7,707 bases of DNA. Origin: Buchnera aphidicola (Hyperomyzus lactucae) (lineage in GTDB: Bacteria > Pseudomonadota > Gammaproteobacteria > Enterobacterales > Enterobacteriaceae). Below the pieces are notes generated by a model. The model was not told the DNA's origin. It saw only the letters and a list, made by a program, of their open reading frames with translations, and did not search any database. The stretch is taken from positions 1-7,707 of the forward strand of contig NZ_CP034877.1 of assembly GCF_005081705.1 (NCBI RefSeq). The letters run 5' to 3'. Numbering within the stretch: the stretch's first letter is position 1; each line of letters opens with the position of its first letter. Position numbers and translations under genes: made by a program. Below are positions 1-6,088 of this stretch, piece by piece.

Positions 1-22
1 ATTGTATAAATTTATTTTGTTA
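1..22. repeat. Left terminal inverted repeat (half of a 44-bp palindrome)
   Basis: These 22 bases are the exact reverse complement of positions 7686-7707; pairing stops at position 23 (T) against 7685 (T). Joined as a circle, the two arms make a perfect 44-bp palindrome without a loop. The repA2 stop codon (20-22) lies inside this arm. Each arm also contains a smaller palindrome, ATAAATTTAT (6-15 here). On the plus strand the arm is followed by nine T (23-31), so in that direction it resembles a terminator, but no plus-strand gene leads into it. Confidence 0.9.
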
Positions 23-814
23 TTTTTTTTTGTATAACTTACATAAATTATTATATTCAATATCTATCTTTTTTTTAAGACCCTTTGGACCTATTTTTGT
101 TAATTCACTAGCTGAATAATAATTAATTAAAGCATTTAAAATTTTATTTCTAGCTGATTGTTCATCTAATTGTGAAATAATTTTGATATCTGAAAAAGAA
201 ATAAACATTTTCTTTTCCTGTTTTTTTAATTTTTGAGATAACTTCATTTTTTTAGATAAATAATTATTTATTTTGGATTTTGAAATATTGCATAACATAA
301 AAAACATAGGTGTCAAAAATATTTTTTTAGGTATATAATTACTAATGGAAGTATTTTTTATTCTCCTGCATTTAACAAAACCCATTGGTTCTAAAAATTC
401 GTTTATCAAACGTGAGGCACGAGTAATAGATTTATTTCCAGAATCTGAAAAAGTAGACAATCCACATTCATCTGCTAATTTTTCAATAGAAGCTTCGACT
501 AGTTTAGAATCAATATTAAAATAGTACAACATGGCTGATACTATGGCTCTCATAGCACACGCTCGATGTTCATTTAATCGTCTAAATCGAGGTAAAATAT
601 TACCAGTTTTAGGATCTATAGGCAATAAAGTATGATTTAAACTGCTTCTAGCAACGTCTATTTCAGATGCTTTTTTCATTGCATAACAAATAAATGTAGA
701 TCTTTTTTTCTCATTTTTAGGTGGATTAAAAACTGGTTTAGGATTATATATATAATTTTTTCTAGGCACTAAATACACTTGATTAAGGTAAAATATATTT
801 TTAAAAAGAAGCAT
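20..814 (-). CDS. repA2: Plasmid replication initiator RepA2 (IncFII RepA-like)
   Basis: Likely replication initiation protein of the Buchnera leucine plasmid, 264 residues. It is a clear paralogue of the RepA1 gene at 1667-2518. Shared blocks are AMKKASEIDVAR (about 45-56), RRLNEHRACAMRA (78-90), DECGLST (115-121), GNKSITRASRLI (126-137), EPMGFV (142-147) and a C-terminal SELTKIGPKGLKKK region (236-249). RepA2 is about 28 residues shorter than RepA1 in the basic linker between the LTPMFFML block (about 167-174) and the C-terminal block. Compared with RepA1 it has about 14 extra N-terminal residues. ATG at 814 is used because it is the only ATG before the conserved block, but no clear Shine-Dalgarno precedes it, and GTG at residue 13 or 16 is possible. 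The gene lies downstream of yqhA in the same direction and, on a circle, 79 bases before leuA. It ends in an A9 tract encoding three lysines. The family assignment is secure; whether RepA2 is a working initiator or an accessory copy is not visible. Confidence 0.9.
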   Translation of the reverse strand: MLLFKNIFYLNQVYLVPRKNYIYNPKPVFNPPKNEKKRSTFICYAMKKASEIDVARSSLNHTLLPIDPKTGNILPRFRRLNEHRACAMRAIVSAMLYYFNIDSKLVEASIEKLADECGLSTFSDSGNKSITRASRLINEFLEPMGFVKCRRIKNTSISNYIPKKIFLTPMFFMLCNISKSKINNYLSKKMKLSQKLKKQEKKMFISFSDIKIISQLDEQSARNKILNALINYYSASELTKIGPKGLKKKIDIEYNNLCKLYKKK

Positions 815-861
815 TTATGATAAATAATGTATTATATTTAAAAATAAATTACAATTTTCTG

Positions 862-890
862 AATATAACATTGCGATCAAAAAAATTCAA
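862..890 (-). promoter_or_regulatory. Candidate sigma-70 promoter for repA2
   Basis: Read on the minus strand, TTGAAT (885-890) and TATATT (862-867) are separated by 17 bases, placed 47 bases before the repA2 ATG. Matches to the consensus are 4 of 6 and 5 of 6. Such matches arise easily by chance in DNA this AT-rich, and repA2 could also be read through from yqhA, since the 96-base gap between them shows no convincing terminator. Confidence 0.35.
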
Positions 891-910
891 ATTTTTATTA
901 TTTTTAAAAA

Positions 911-1414
911 TTAGTGGAGAACATGTTTTTTTTTACTCATTTTATCAATATATGCCATTCCAAAAGCTGATAATACAAAAGTTAAATGAATTATAACACA
1001 CAACATAATTTTGTTATCTAATATTTTCTCTGCTTCCATAAAAAGACGTAAAAGATGTACAGAAGATATAGCAACTATAGAAGATGCCACCTTGTTTTTA
1101 ATTGAATTTACATCCATAGTACCCATCCATCCCAATCTTTTTTGATTATCTTCCATATCCATTTTGGAAATAAAATTTTCATAACCAGAAAACATCACCA
1201 TTACTAATAATCCACCAACTAAGGCAATATCAATTAAAGACAATACAACTAAAACTAATCCAGATTCAGACATAGATATAATATCTGGAATAATAAATAT
1301 AATTTGCTGAAAAAATTTTAATGTTAACAATATAAATCCAAATGATAAACCTACATATACAGGAAACATTAACCACCGAGAAGCATATATAGTTCTTTCA
1401 ATAATTTTTTCCAT
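911..1414 (-). CDS. yqhA: YqhA family (UPF0114) inner-membrane protein
   Basis: Small integral membrane protein of unknown function, homologous to E. coli YqhA (164 residues); here 167 residues. As I recall the E. coli protein, long stretches match: YASRW near the N-terminus, [17 protein letters not shown] (65-81), [13 protein letters not shown] (106-118) and [12 protein letters not shown] (140-151). Hydrophobic segments lie at about 15-35, 52-75, 109-125 and 136-156, giving three or four membrane spans and a lysine-rich C-terminal end. The reading frame stays open to a TTG at 1438, but ATG at 1414 is the better start: it aligns with the E. coli N-terminus and is preceded by AGGA at 6 bases. 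The gene lies between the two repA genes, as in other Buchnera leucine plasmids, and is divergent from repA1. An A9 tract near the end encodes three lysines without breaking the frame. The family is secure, the role unknown; its retention on such a small plasmid suggests it is useful. Confidence 0.92.
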   Translation of the reverse strand: MEKIIERTIYASRWLMFPVYVGLSFGFILLTLKFFQQIIFIIPDIISMSESGLVLVVLSLIDIALVGGLLVMVMFSGYENFISKMDMEDNQKRLGWMGTMDVNSIKNKVASSIVAISSVHLLRLFMEAEKILDNKIMLCVIIHLTFVLSAFGMAYIDKMSKKKHVLH

Positions 1415-1420
1415 TTTTTT

Positions 1421-1424
1421 TCCT
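1421..1424 (-). promoter_or_regulatory. Shine-Dalgarno that fixes the yqhA start
   Basis: AGGA on the minus strand lies six bases before ATG at 1414. It decides for this ATG over the upstream in-frame TTG at 1438, which has no comparable site. Confidence 0.7.
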
Positions 1425-1531
1425 AATCGTTTTTTCAAAAAAATACTGTTTTTCTATAATTTAAACAAGAAATCATTAAATTTTTAATAAGTTATATTGA
1501 AAATAATTAAAATTTATGTTAAGAGTATCTA

Positions 1532-1576
1532 TTACTTTTATAAATTATATTTATTCATAAAAAAAAATAAAAGTAA
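1532..1576. repeat. 10-bp perfect inverted repeat in the divergent region
   Basis: TTACTTTTAT (1532-1541) is the exact reverse complement of ATAAAAGTAA (1567-1576), with 25 bases between the arms. It could be an operator or part of a replication control structure, but with arms of low complexity a chance match is possible. Confidence 0.4.
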
Positions 1577-1647
1577 AGTATATATTAGAAAATATAAGAA
1601 CATATATAAAATATTGATTTTATCATGCATAAACATTAACCTTCTAC

Positions 1648-1672
1648 TACTTTAAAGTATCATTTTATGATA
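1648..1672 (+). promoter_or_regulatory. Overlapping palindromes at the repA1 start codon
   Basis: A 12-bp perfect palindrome TACTTTAAAGTA (1648-1659) lies seven bases before the repA1 ATG, where a Shine-Dalgarno would be expected. It overlaps a second hairpin, TATCAT (1658-1663) with ATGATA (1667-1672) around a 3-base loop, whose right arm contains the start codon. The two cannot form fully at once in the mRNA. TATCAT also occurs two bases before the repA2 ATG (minus strand, 817-822). A role in translation control or as a protein-binding site is inference. Confidence 0.35.
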
Positions 1673-2518
1673 TCAAGAAAATGTTATATACATAATCCTA
1701 ATCCAAGATTTGTACCACCAAAAAATAATAAACGTCGACCTTATTTTATTTGCCATGCAATGAAAAAAGCATCGGAGATAGATGTTGCACGATGCGAATT
1801 AACCTATTTTTTACAGATTAAAAAAACTCAAAATAGTAATTCTTTAAAAACATTTAGAAGATTGAACGAACATCGAGCATGTGCTATGAGAGCAATGGTT
1901 TTAGCTATGCTTTATCACTTTAATATTTCTTCTGAATTAGTTCAAGCATCTGTTGAACAATTATCTGATGAATGTGGTTTGTCTACATTATCTAAAGCAG
2001 GCAATAAATCTATTACTCGTGCTTCTAGATTAATTACTAATTTTATGGAACCTATGGGGTTTGTTACTTGCAAAAAAACATGGGATAAAATATTAGGTAA
2101 TTATATGCCTAAAATGATTACATTAACTCCTTTGTTTTTTATGTTACTTGATATTTCTGAAAAAAATTTAATAAATGCTAAACAACAGCAGTTAGGATGG
2201 ATTAATAAAAATCTTATTAGTAAAGGTCTTAAACCAATTACTATGCTGGATGCTAAAAGACGTTCTAAAGATGCTCAAATTAAAAATATTTTTAAATATA
2301 GAATATCTAGACATGCTTTCTACAAGAAAAAGAGAAATGCACAACGTTTAATTTCTTTAGATGAAAAAGAAGCTAGACAAACAATTCTTCGTGCTTTAGT
2401 AGCTAAATATTCTATTAGTGAGTTGACTAAATTAGGTCCTAATGGATTAAAAAAACAAGTTAACATCAGTTATTATTATTTACGGAAAATAGCTACAAAT
2501 ACGTATCCTGATAATTAA
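1667..2518 (+). CDS. repA1: Plasmid replication initiator RepA1 (IncFII RepA-like)
   Basis: Likely main replication initiator of the plasmid, 283 residues, of the IncFII RepA family known from Buchnera leucine and tryptophan plasmids. Blocks shared with RepA2 are AMKKASEIDVAR (31-42), RRLNEHRACAMRA (64-76), DECGLST (101-107), GNKSITRASRLI (112-123), EPMGFV (128-133), LTPLFFMLLDIS (153-164) and SELTKLGPNGLKKQ (251-264). A basic linker at about 165-228 is longer than in RepA2 and could contact DNA. ATG at 1667 is the only good start before the conserved region; no clear Shine-Dalgarno precedes it, and the codon lies in a potential hairpin. It is the only gene on the plus strand. It diverges from yqhA and converges on leuD across a region with direct repeats and a terminator. 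IncFII initiators usually act on an origin just downstream of their gene, which fits that region. The frame is intact. Confidence 0.93.
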   Translation: MISRKCYIHNPNPRFVPPKNNKRRPYFICHAMKKASEIDVARCELTYFLQIKKTQNSNSLKTFRRLNEHRACAMRAMVLAMLYHFNISSELVQASVEQLSDECGLSTLSKAGNKSITRASRLITNFMEPMGFVTCKKTWDKILGNYMPKMITLTPLFFMLLDISEKNLINAKQQQLGWINKNLISKGLKPITMLDAKRRSKDAQIKNIFKYRISRHAFYKKKRNAQRLISLDEKEARQTILRALVAKYSISELTKLGPNGLKKQVNISYYYLRKIATNTYPDN

Positions 2519-2536
2519 AAGTTTTTTTACCAAGAG

Positions 2537-2575
2537 AAAATTTATACGTTTTTTACGTAGAATTTCTATTTTTTA
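2537..2575. repeat. Direct repeat DR, copy 1
   Basis: A 39-bp block repeated at 2642-2681. The copies differ by one base (A at 2546 against G at 2651) and one T in a T run; the last 21 bases (2555-2575 and 2661-2681) are identical. Similarity continues weakly for a few more bases on the right. Inside is a small hairpin, TACGT (2545-2549) and ACGTA (2555-2559) around five T. Confidence 0.85.
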
Positions 2576-2641
2576 GAATTTACTATTTTCATTTGTTTTT
2601 TTTGATTTCCTTTCATTTTTAAAAAAAAAATCTCTAAAGAA

Positions 2642-2681
2642 AAAATTTATGCGTTTTTTTACGTAGAATTTCTATTTTTTA
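2642..2681. repeat. Direct repeat DR, copy 2
   Basis: Second copy of the block at 2537-2575, in the same orientation and shifted by 105-106 bases, close to ten helical turns. The A to G change at 2651 keeps the small hairpin in plus-strand RNA as a G-U pair (TGCGT with ACGTA around six T). Confidence 0.85.
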
Positions 2682-2725
2682 ATTTTACCATCTCATTTTT
2701 ATCTTTTTTTTAGTTTTGTTTTTTA

Positions 2726-2775
2726 AATAAATGCATGTTGTTTTTTTTAATAAATGCTTTTTATATAATAAATGC
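2726..2775 (+). repeat. Three AATAAATGC short direct repeats (iteron-like)
   Basis: AATAAATGC occurs at 2726-2734, 2749-2757 and 2767-2775, all in the same orientation, with start-to-start distances of 23 and 18 bases. Short repeats like this near a rep gene can be initiator sites, but IncFII-type origins do not normally rely on iterons and the spacing is irregular, so the role is open. Confidence 0.5.
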
Positions 2776-2831
2776 AAAATAACAATGTTTTTAATCTTAT
2801 ATAAAAAAATAAATAAACATGTTAATTTTAA

Positions 2832-2881
2832 AAAAAAAAATAGCGAAGGTTTTATATATAAAACCTTCGCTATTTTTTTTT
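2832..2881. terminator. Bidirectional Rho-independent terminator, leuD / repA1
   Basis: A perfect 50-bp palindrome with 25-bp arms: a GC-containing core TAGCGAAGG (2841-2849) pairs with CCTTCGCTA (2864-2872), extended inside by TTTTATA-type pairs and outside by nine A against nine T. Both strands therefore read as a stable hairpin followed by a T tract. It lies 8 bases after the leuD stop codon and 313 bases after repA1, so it should end the leu operon transcript and also stop repA1 transcripts from running antisense into leuD. Confidence 0.9.
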
Positions 2882-2889
2882 AAATTAAG

Positions 2890-3519
2890 TTAAAAATAAG
2901 ATTTAAATCTTCTTCTATTTAAAATAAAATCAGGTATATGCTCTTCATAAATCTTAATATCTTTTAAAAATTTCATGGTTAGATCAATACTGTCTAAATT
3001 ATTTAATAAACAAAATCGATAAAAATCATCTAATTCAAATGAAAAAACGTTTCCATTTATAAAAATTTTTTTATCAACTAAGTTTACTGTACATTTAATA
3101 CCTATATTTTTTTTGATAATATCAAAAAGAAAATCAATTTCCTGATTTTTTAAAGTAATTAAAAGGAGTTTATTATTAAAACTATTATTATAAAAAATAT
3201 CAGCGAAACTAGATGATATAATTACTTTAAAACCATAGTCTAACAAGGACCAAACAGCATGCTCTCTTGATGATCCGCAACCAAAATTCTCTCTAGTTAA
3301 TAAAATACTAGCATTTTTATAAATTGTTTTATTTAATATAAATTTATTATTTTTTTTTAATTGATTTTCATCAAAAAAGCGCCAATTATGAAATAAAAAT
3401 TTACCAAATCCAATTTTATTTATTCTCTTTAAAAATTGCTTAGGAATAATAATATCTGTATCTATATTAGATACATCTAGGGGGGCAACAACACCAGTAT
3501 GTTGAGTAAATTTAAACAT
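2890..3519 (-). CDS. leuD: 3-isopropylmalate dehydratase small subunit LeuD
   Basis: Small subunit of isopropylmalate isomerase. With LeuC it converts 2-isopropylmalate to 3-isopropylmalate, the second step of leucine synthesis, in the cytoplasm. It is 209 residues against about 201 in E. coli. The aconitase swivel domain is complete: N-terminal HTGVVAPLDVSNIDTDIIIPKQFL (7-30), the signature NFGCGSSREHAVW (78-90) and DYGFKVIISSSFADIFYNNSFNN (94-116). The last nine residues form a basic tail NRRRFKSYF that seems longer than in the E. coli protein. ATG at 3519 lies three bases after the leuC stop, with only a weak upstream GAG as ribosome site, so its translation is probably coupled to leuC. 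It is the last gene of the operon and is followed at once by the palindromic terminator. The identification is secure. Confidence 0.97.
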   Translation of the reverse strand: MFKFTQHTGVVAPLDVSNIDTDIIIPKQFLKRINKIGFGKFLFHNWRFFDENQLKKNNKFILNKTIYKNASILLTRENFGCGSSREHAVWSLLDYGFKVIISSSFADIFYNNSFNNKLLLITLKNQEIDFLFDIIKKNIGIKCTVNLVDKKIFINGNVFSFELDDFYRFCLLNNLDSIDLTMKFLKDIKIYEEHIPDFILNRRRFKSYF

Positions 3520-3522
3520 TTT

Positions 3523-4938
3523 TTAATTAATCTCGCTATTATCTATTTTTCTAATATCAAAAAAATTTCCATATATAGCAGCTGCTGCAGCCATAATAGG
3601 ACTAACTAAATGTGTTCTACCACCGCGACCCTGTCTCCCTTCAAAATTTCGATTACTAGTAGAGGCACAACGTTCACCTTCATTTAATCTATCTTTATTC
3701 ATTCCCAAACACATAGAACAACCTGGTAACCGCCATTCAAAACCTGAATCAATAAAAATTTTATCTAAACCTTCATTTTCAGCTGTTCTTTTAACTAAAC
3801 CAGAACCAGGTACAACAATTGCTTTTACATGACTAGAAATTTTTTTATTTTTAAGTATTTTTGATGCTGCACGTAAATCTTCTATGCGAGCATTAGTACA
3901 AGAACCAATGAAAACTTTATCAATTTTAATATCTGTTAAATAAGTTCCTGGTTTTAAACCCATATATTTACAAGCAGATCTTGCAAGATCTCTTTTTATT
4001 AAATTATCAAAACCATTAAAATCAGGTATTTTTTGATCAATTGAAATTACTTGATCTGGATTAGTTCCCCAAGTAATTTGAGGTGAAAGATCTGATATAT
4101 TTAAACAAAAAACTTTATCAAAATAAGCATCTTTATCAGATTTTAAAGTTTTCCAATAATTTATTGCCTTTTTCCAAAATTCACCATAAGGTGAATACAT
4201 TTTATTTTTTAAATATGAATATGTAGTTTCATCTGGTGCAATTAATCCTGATTTTGCACCCATTTCAATTGCCATATTACAGATTGTCATTCTTTCTTCC
4301 ATATTCATTTTTGTTATTACATCACCACAAAATTCGATTACATATCCAGTACCTCCTGATGAACCTAATTTTCCTATAATAAATAAAATTACATCCTTAG
4401 CAGTAACAAATTTCTTTAGTTCTCCTGTAATCTCTATTTTCATAGTTTTAAAACGTTCTTGCTTTAATGTTTGAGTTGCAAGAACATGTTCTACTTCAGA
4501 AGTACCAATACCAAAAGCTAATGCACCAAATGCACCATGAGTTGACGTGTGTGAATCACCACATACAATTGTCATTCCAGGTAAGGTCATACCTTGTTCA
4601 GGACCTATAACATGTACTATACCTTGATTTGGATTTTTTAAATCATAAAGTTCTATACTAAAATCTTGACAATTTTTTATTAACTGTTCCATTTGTATTT
4701 TCGCCATAGAACCAGATGCATTAATATCATTATTTTCAGTTGAAACATTATGATCCATAGTAGCAAAAGTTTTTTGGGGTTGTCTAACTATGCGGTTTTT
4801 TTCACGTAATGAATTAAAAGCTTGAGGAGATGTAACCTCATGAAGTAAATGTAAATCTATATACAAAATAGATCTATTTTTTTCTTCTTTATGTATAACA
4901 TGTGCATCATATATTTTTTCATATAACGTTTTTTTCAT
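3523..4938 (-). CDS. leuC: 3-isopropylmalate dehydratase large subunit LeuC
   Basis: Catalytic large subunit of isopropylmalate isomerase, an aconitase-family enzyme with a 4Fe-4S cluster. It is 471 residues against 466 in E. coli. The three cluster cysteines are present: Cys347 in [10 protein letters not shown], and Cys407 and Cys410 in GCSMC, at the same numbers as I expect for E. coli. Other family signatures are [11 protein letters not shown] (57-67), [34 protein letters not shown] (125-158), TWGTNPDQV (289-297) and [26 protein letters not shown] near the end. The start at 4938 gives an N-terminus [12 protein letters not shown] that aligns with the enterobacterial protein. An AGGA lies about 8 bases upstream, inside the end of leuB, and only one base separates the leuB stop from this ATG, so the two genes are translationally linked. 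A few extra residues (DNSEIN) extend the C-terminus. No damage is visible. Confidence 0.98.
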   Translation of the reverse strand: MKKTLYEKIYDAHVIHKEEKNRSILYIDLHLLHEVTSPQAFNSLREKNRIVRQPQKTFATMDHNVSTENNDINASGSMAKIQMEQLIKNCQDFSIELYDLKNPNQGIVHVIGPEQGMTLPGMTIVCGDSHTSTHGAFGALAFGIGTSEVEHVLATQTLKQERFKTMKIEITGELKKFVTAKDVILFIIGKLGSSGGTGYVIEFCGDVITKMNMEERMTICNMAIEMGAKSGLIAPDETTYSYLKNKMYSPYGEFWKKAINYWKTLKSDKDAYFDKVFCLNISDLSPQITWGTNPDQVISIDQKIPDFNGFDNLIKRDLARSACKYMGLKPGTYLTDIKIDKVFIGSCTNARIEDLRAASKILKNKKISSHVKAIVVPGSGLVKRTAENEGLDKIFIDSGFEWRLPGCSMCLGMNKDRLNEGERCASTSNRNFEGRQGRGGRTHLVSPIMAAAAAIYGNFFDIRKIDNSEIN

Positions 4939-4939
4939 T

Positions 4940-6034
4940 TTATTTATCCTTTATTAAACAATTAGCAATCGCATCGCCCATTTCATTTGTTGTTATATAA
5001 TTATTATCACTACATATATCTGCAGTTCGATAACCCTTTTTTAAAACATTCTTAACGGATTGATCAATTTTATCTGCTATTGCATTTAAATGCATTCCAT
5101 ATCTTACTAACATAGAAACTGAAAGAATTTGCGCTATAGGGTTGGCAAGATTTTTACCTTCAATATCAGGTGCAGATCCACCAGCAGGTTCATATAAGCC
5201 AAAATTTTTTTCATTTAAACTGGCAGACGGTAACATGCCAATGGAGCCGGTAATCATAGCGCATTCATCTGAAATAATATCTCCAAACAGATTAGAACAT
5301 AGCAATACATCAAATTGATCAGGATTCTTAATAATTTGCATTGTAGCATTATCAATATATAAATGAGATAAGATAACATTCGGATATTTTTTAGAAACAT
5401 CTTCAACTATTTCTCTCCATAAAACAGAACTTTGTAAAACATTTGCTTTATCTATAGAACATACTTTATTTCTTCTCATTTGTGCTAATTTAAAAGCTAA
5501 ATGAGCAATACGTATAATTTCATATTCATTATAAATTTCTGTATCAAAAGCATATTGAGTATTATCTTTTTTTCTACTTCGGCCCTTAGGCTCTCCAAAA
5601 TAAATCCCCCCTGTTAGCTCTCGAACACATAATATATTGAAACCATTTTTTATAATATCAGGACGTAAAGGAGATAAGTCTTTTAACTCTAAGTATAATT
5701 TTGCCGGTCTCAGATTAGAAAAAAGATTAAAGTGCTTTCTCAAGGGAAGTAAAGAAGCTCTTTCAGGACGTTCTTCTAAAGGAAGTTTATTCCATTTATC
5801 ACCACCTACAGAACCAAATAAAATTGCATCAGAATTTTCACATCCTCTTAGTGTATTTTTTGGTAAAGCAACACCTTCGAAATCAATAGCTGATCCACCA
5901 ATATTAAATTCCTCTAATTTTAAAGATAAACAAAAATGATTTTTTAAAATGTCTAAAATTTTATATGCTTCTCTCATCACTTCAGGACCTATTCCATCAC
6001 CAGGTAATACAGCAATACGATACTTTTTTTTCAT
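4940..6034 (-). CDS. leuB: 3-isopropylmalate dehydrogenase LeuB
   Basis: NAD-dependent enzyme that oxidises and decarboxylates 3-isopropylmalate to 2-ketoisocaproate, the third leucine step, in the cytoplasm and probably as a homodimer. Length is 364 residues, as in E. coli (363). Visible family features are the N-terminal [12 protein letters not shown] (8-19), substrate-binding arginines at 99, 109 and 138, the catalytic Tyr145 in [14 protein letters not shown], Lys196 in DKANVL, metal ligands Asp228, Asp252 and Asp256 (in [26 protein letters not shown]), and the NAD-binding loop [18 protein letters not shown] (282-299). The ATG at 6034 is followed by an A8 run and preceded by a weak AGAG at about 11 bases. 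leuA lies 53 bases upstream, and that gap contains an AT palindrome. Its stop codon is one base before leuC. The frame is intact and the call is secure. Confidence 0.98.
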   Translation of the reverse strand: MKKKYRIAVLPGDGIGPEVMREAYKILDILKNHFCLSLKLEEFNIGGSAIDFEGVALPKNTLRGCENSDAILFGSVGGDKWNKLPLEERPERASLLPLRKHFNLFSNLRPAKLYLELKDLSPLRPDIIKNGFNILCVRELTGGIYFGEPKGRSRKKDNTQYAFDTEIYNEYEIIRIAHLAFKLAQMRRNKVCSIDKANVLQSSVLWREIVEDVSKKYPNVILSHLYIDNATMQIIKNPDQFDVLLCSNLFGDIISDECAMITGSIGMLPSASLNEKNFGLYEPAGGSAPDIEGKNLANPIAQILSVSMLVRYGMHLNAIADKIDQSVKNVLKKGYRTADICSDNNYITTNEMGDAIANCLIKDK

Positions 6035-6070
6035 AAAAAGGATTCTCTATTAAATAATATTTAAATGAAT

Positions 6071-6088
6071 ATATTTTTTAAAAAATAT
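6071..6088. repeat. 18-bp AT palindrome between leuA and leuB
   Basis: ATATTTTTTAAAAAATAT is a perfect palindrome touching the leuA stop codon (6088-6090). In the leuABCD mRNA it could form an A-U hairpin just before leuB and influence message processing or stability. It has no GC pairs and sits in an AT-rich spacer, so it may have no function. Confidence 0.4.

Larger units (their letters stand above)
1415..1666. other. Divergent yqhA / repA1 intergenic control region
   Basis: This 252-base, very AT-rich stretch separates the divergent starts of yqhA and repA1 and must carry both promoters. For yqhA a weak pair TTGTTT / TATTTT with a 17-base spacer can be read on the minus strand, between about 1444 and 1472. 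For repA1 no convincing promoter stands out; TTGATT near 1615 has only a poor -10 partner. The region also contains a 10-bp inverted repeat (1532-1576) and a palindrome by the repA1 start (1648-1672), listed separately. I see no tRNA, no DnaA box close to TTATCCACA and no conserved reading frame. Confidence 0.5.
2519..2889. other. repA1 / leuD intergenic region, candidate origin of replication
   Basis: These 371 bases contain no credible gene. In order they hold a duplicated block of about 40 bp (2537-2575 and 2642-2681), T-rich and A-rich tracts, three AATAAATGC repeats (2726-2775) and a 50-bp palindrome ending the region (2832-2881). In IncFII plasmids the origin lies shortly downstream of repA, so position and repeat content make this the best origin candidate here. 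I find no close match to a DnaA box (TTATCCACA). The origin assignment is inference from position and repeats. Confidence 0.45.

Noticed and set aside
1..22. Terminal inverted repeats as hairpin telomeres of a linear plasmid or as ends of a transposon
   Set aside because: A protelomerase-type linear plasmid would also show half-palindromes at its ends, but no protelomerase or transposase is encoded here, Buchnera pLeu plasmids are known as circles, and gene order makes sense on a circle.
1412..1438. Upstream TTG start for yqhA giving 175 residues
   Set aside because: The extra eight residues are lysine-rich and absent from E. coli YqhA, and the ATG at 1414 has an AGGA at the right distance.
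2537..2775. Repeats after repA1 as a CRISPR array
   Set aside because: There are only two copies of the long repeat, the short repeats are 9 bases with irregular gaps, and no cas gene is present.
5637..5939. Open frame of 100 codons on the plus strand
   Set aside because: It lies wholly inside leuB on the opposite strand, resembles no family I know, and LeuB is intact with all its motifs.
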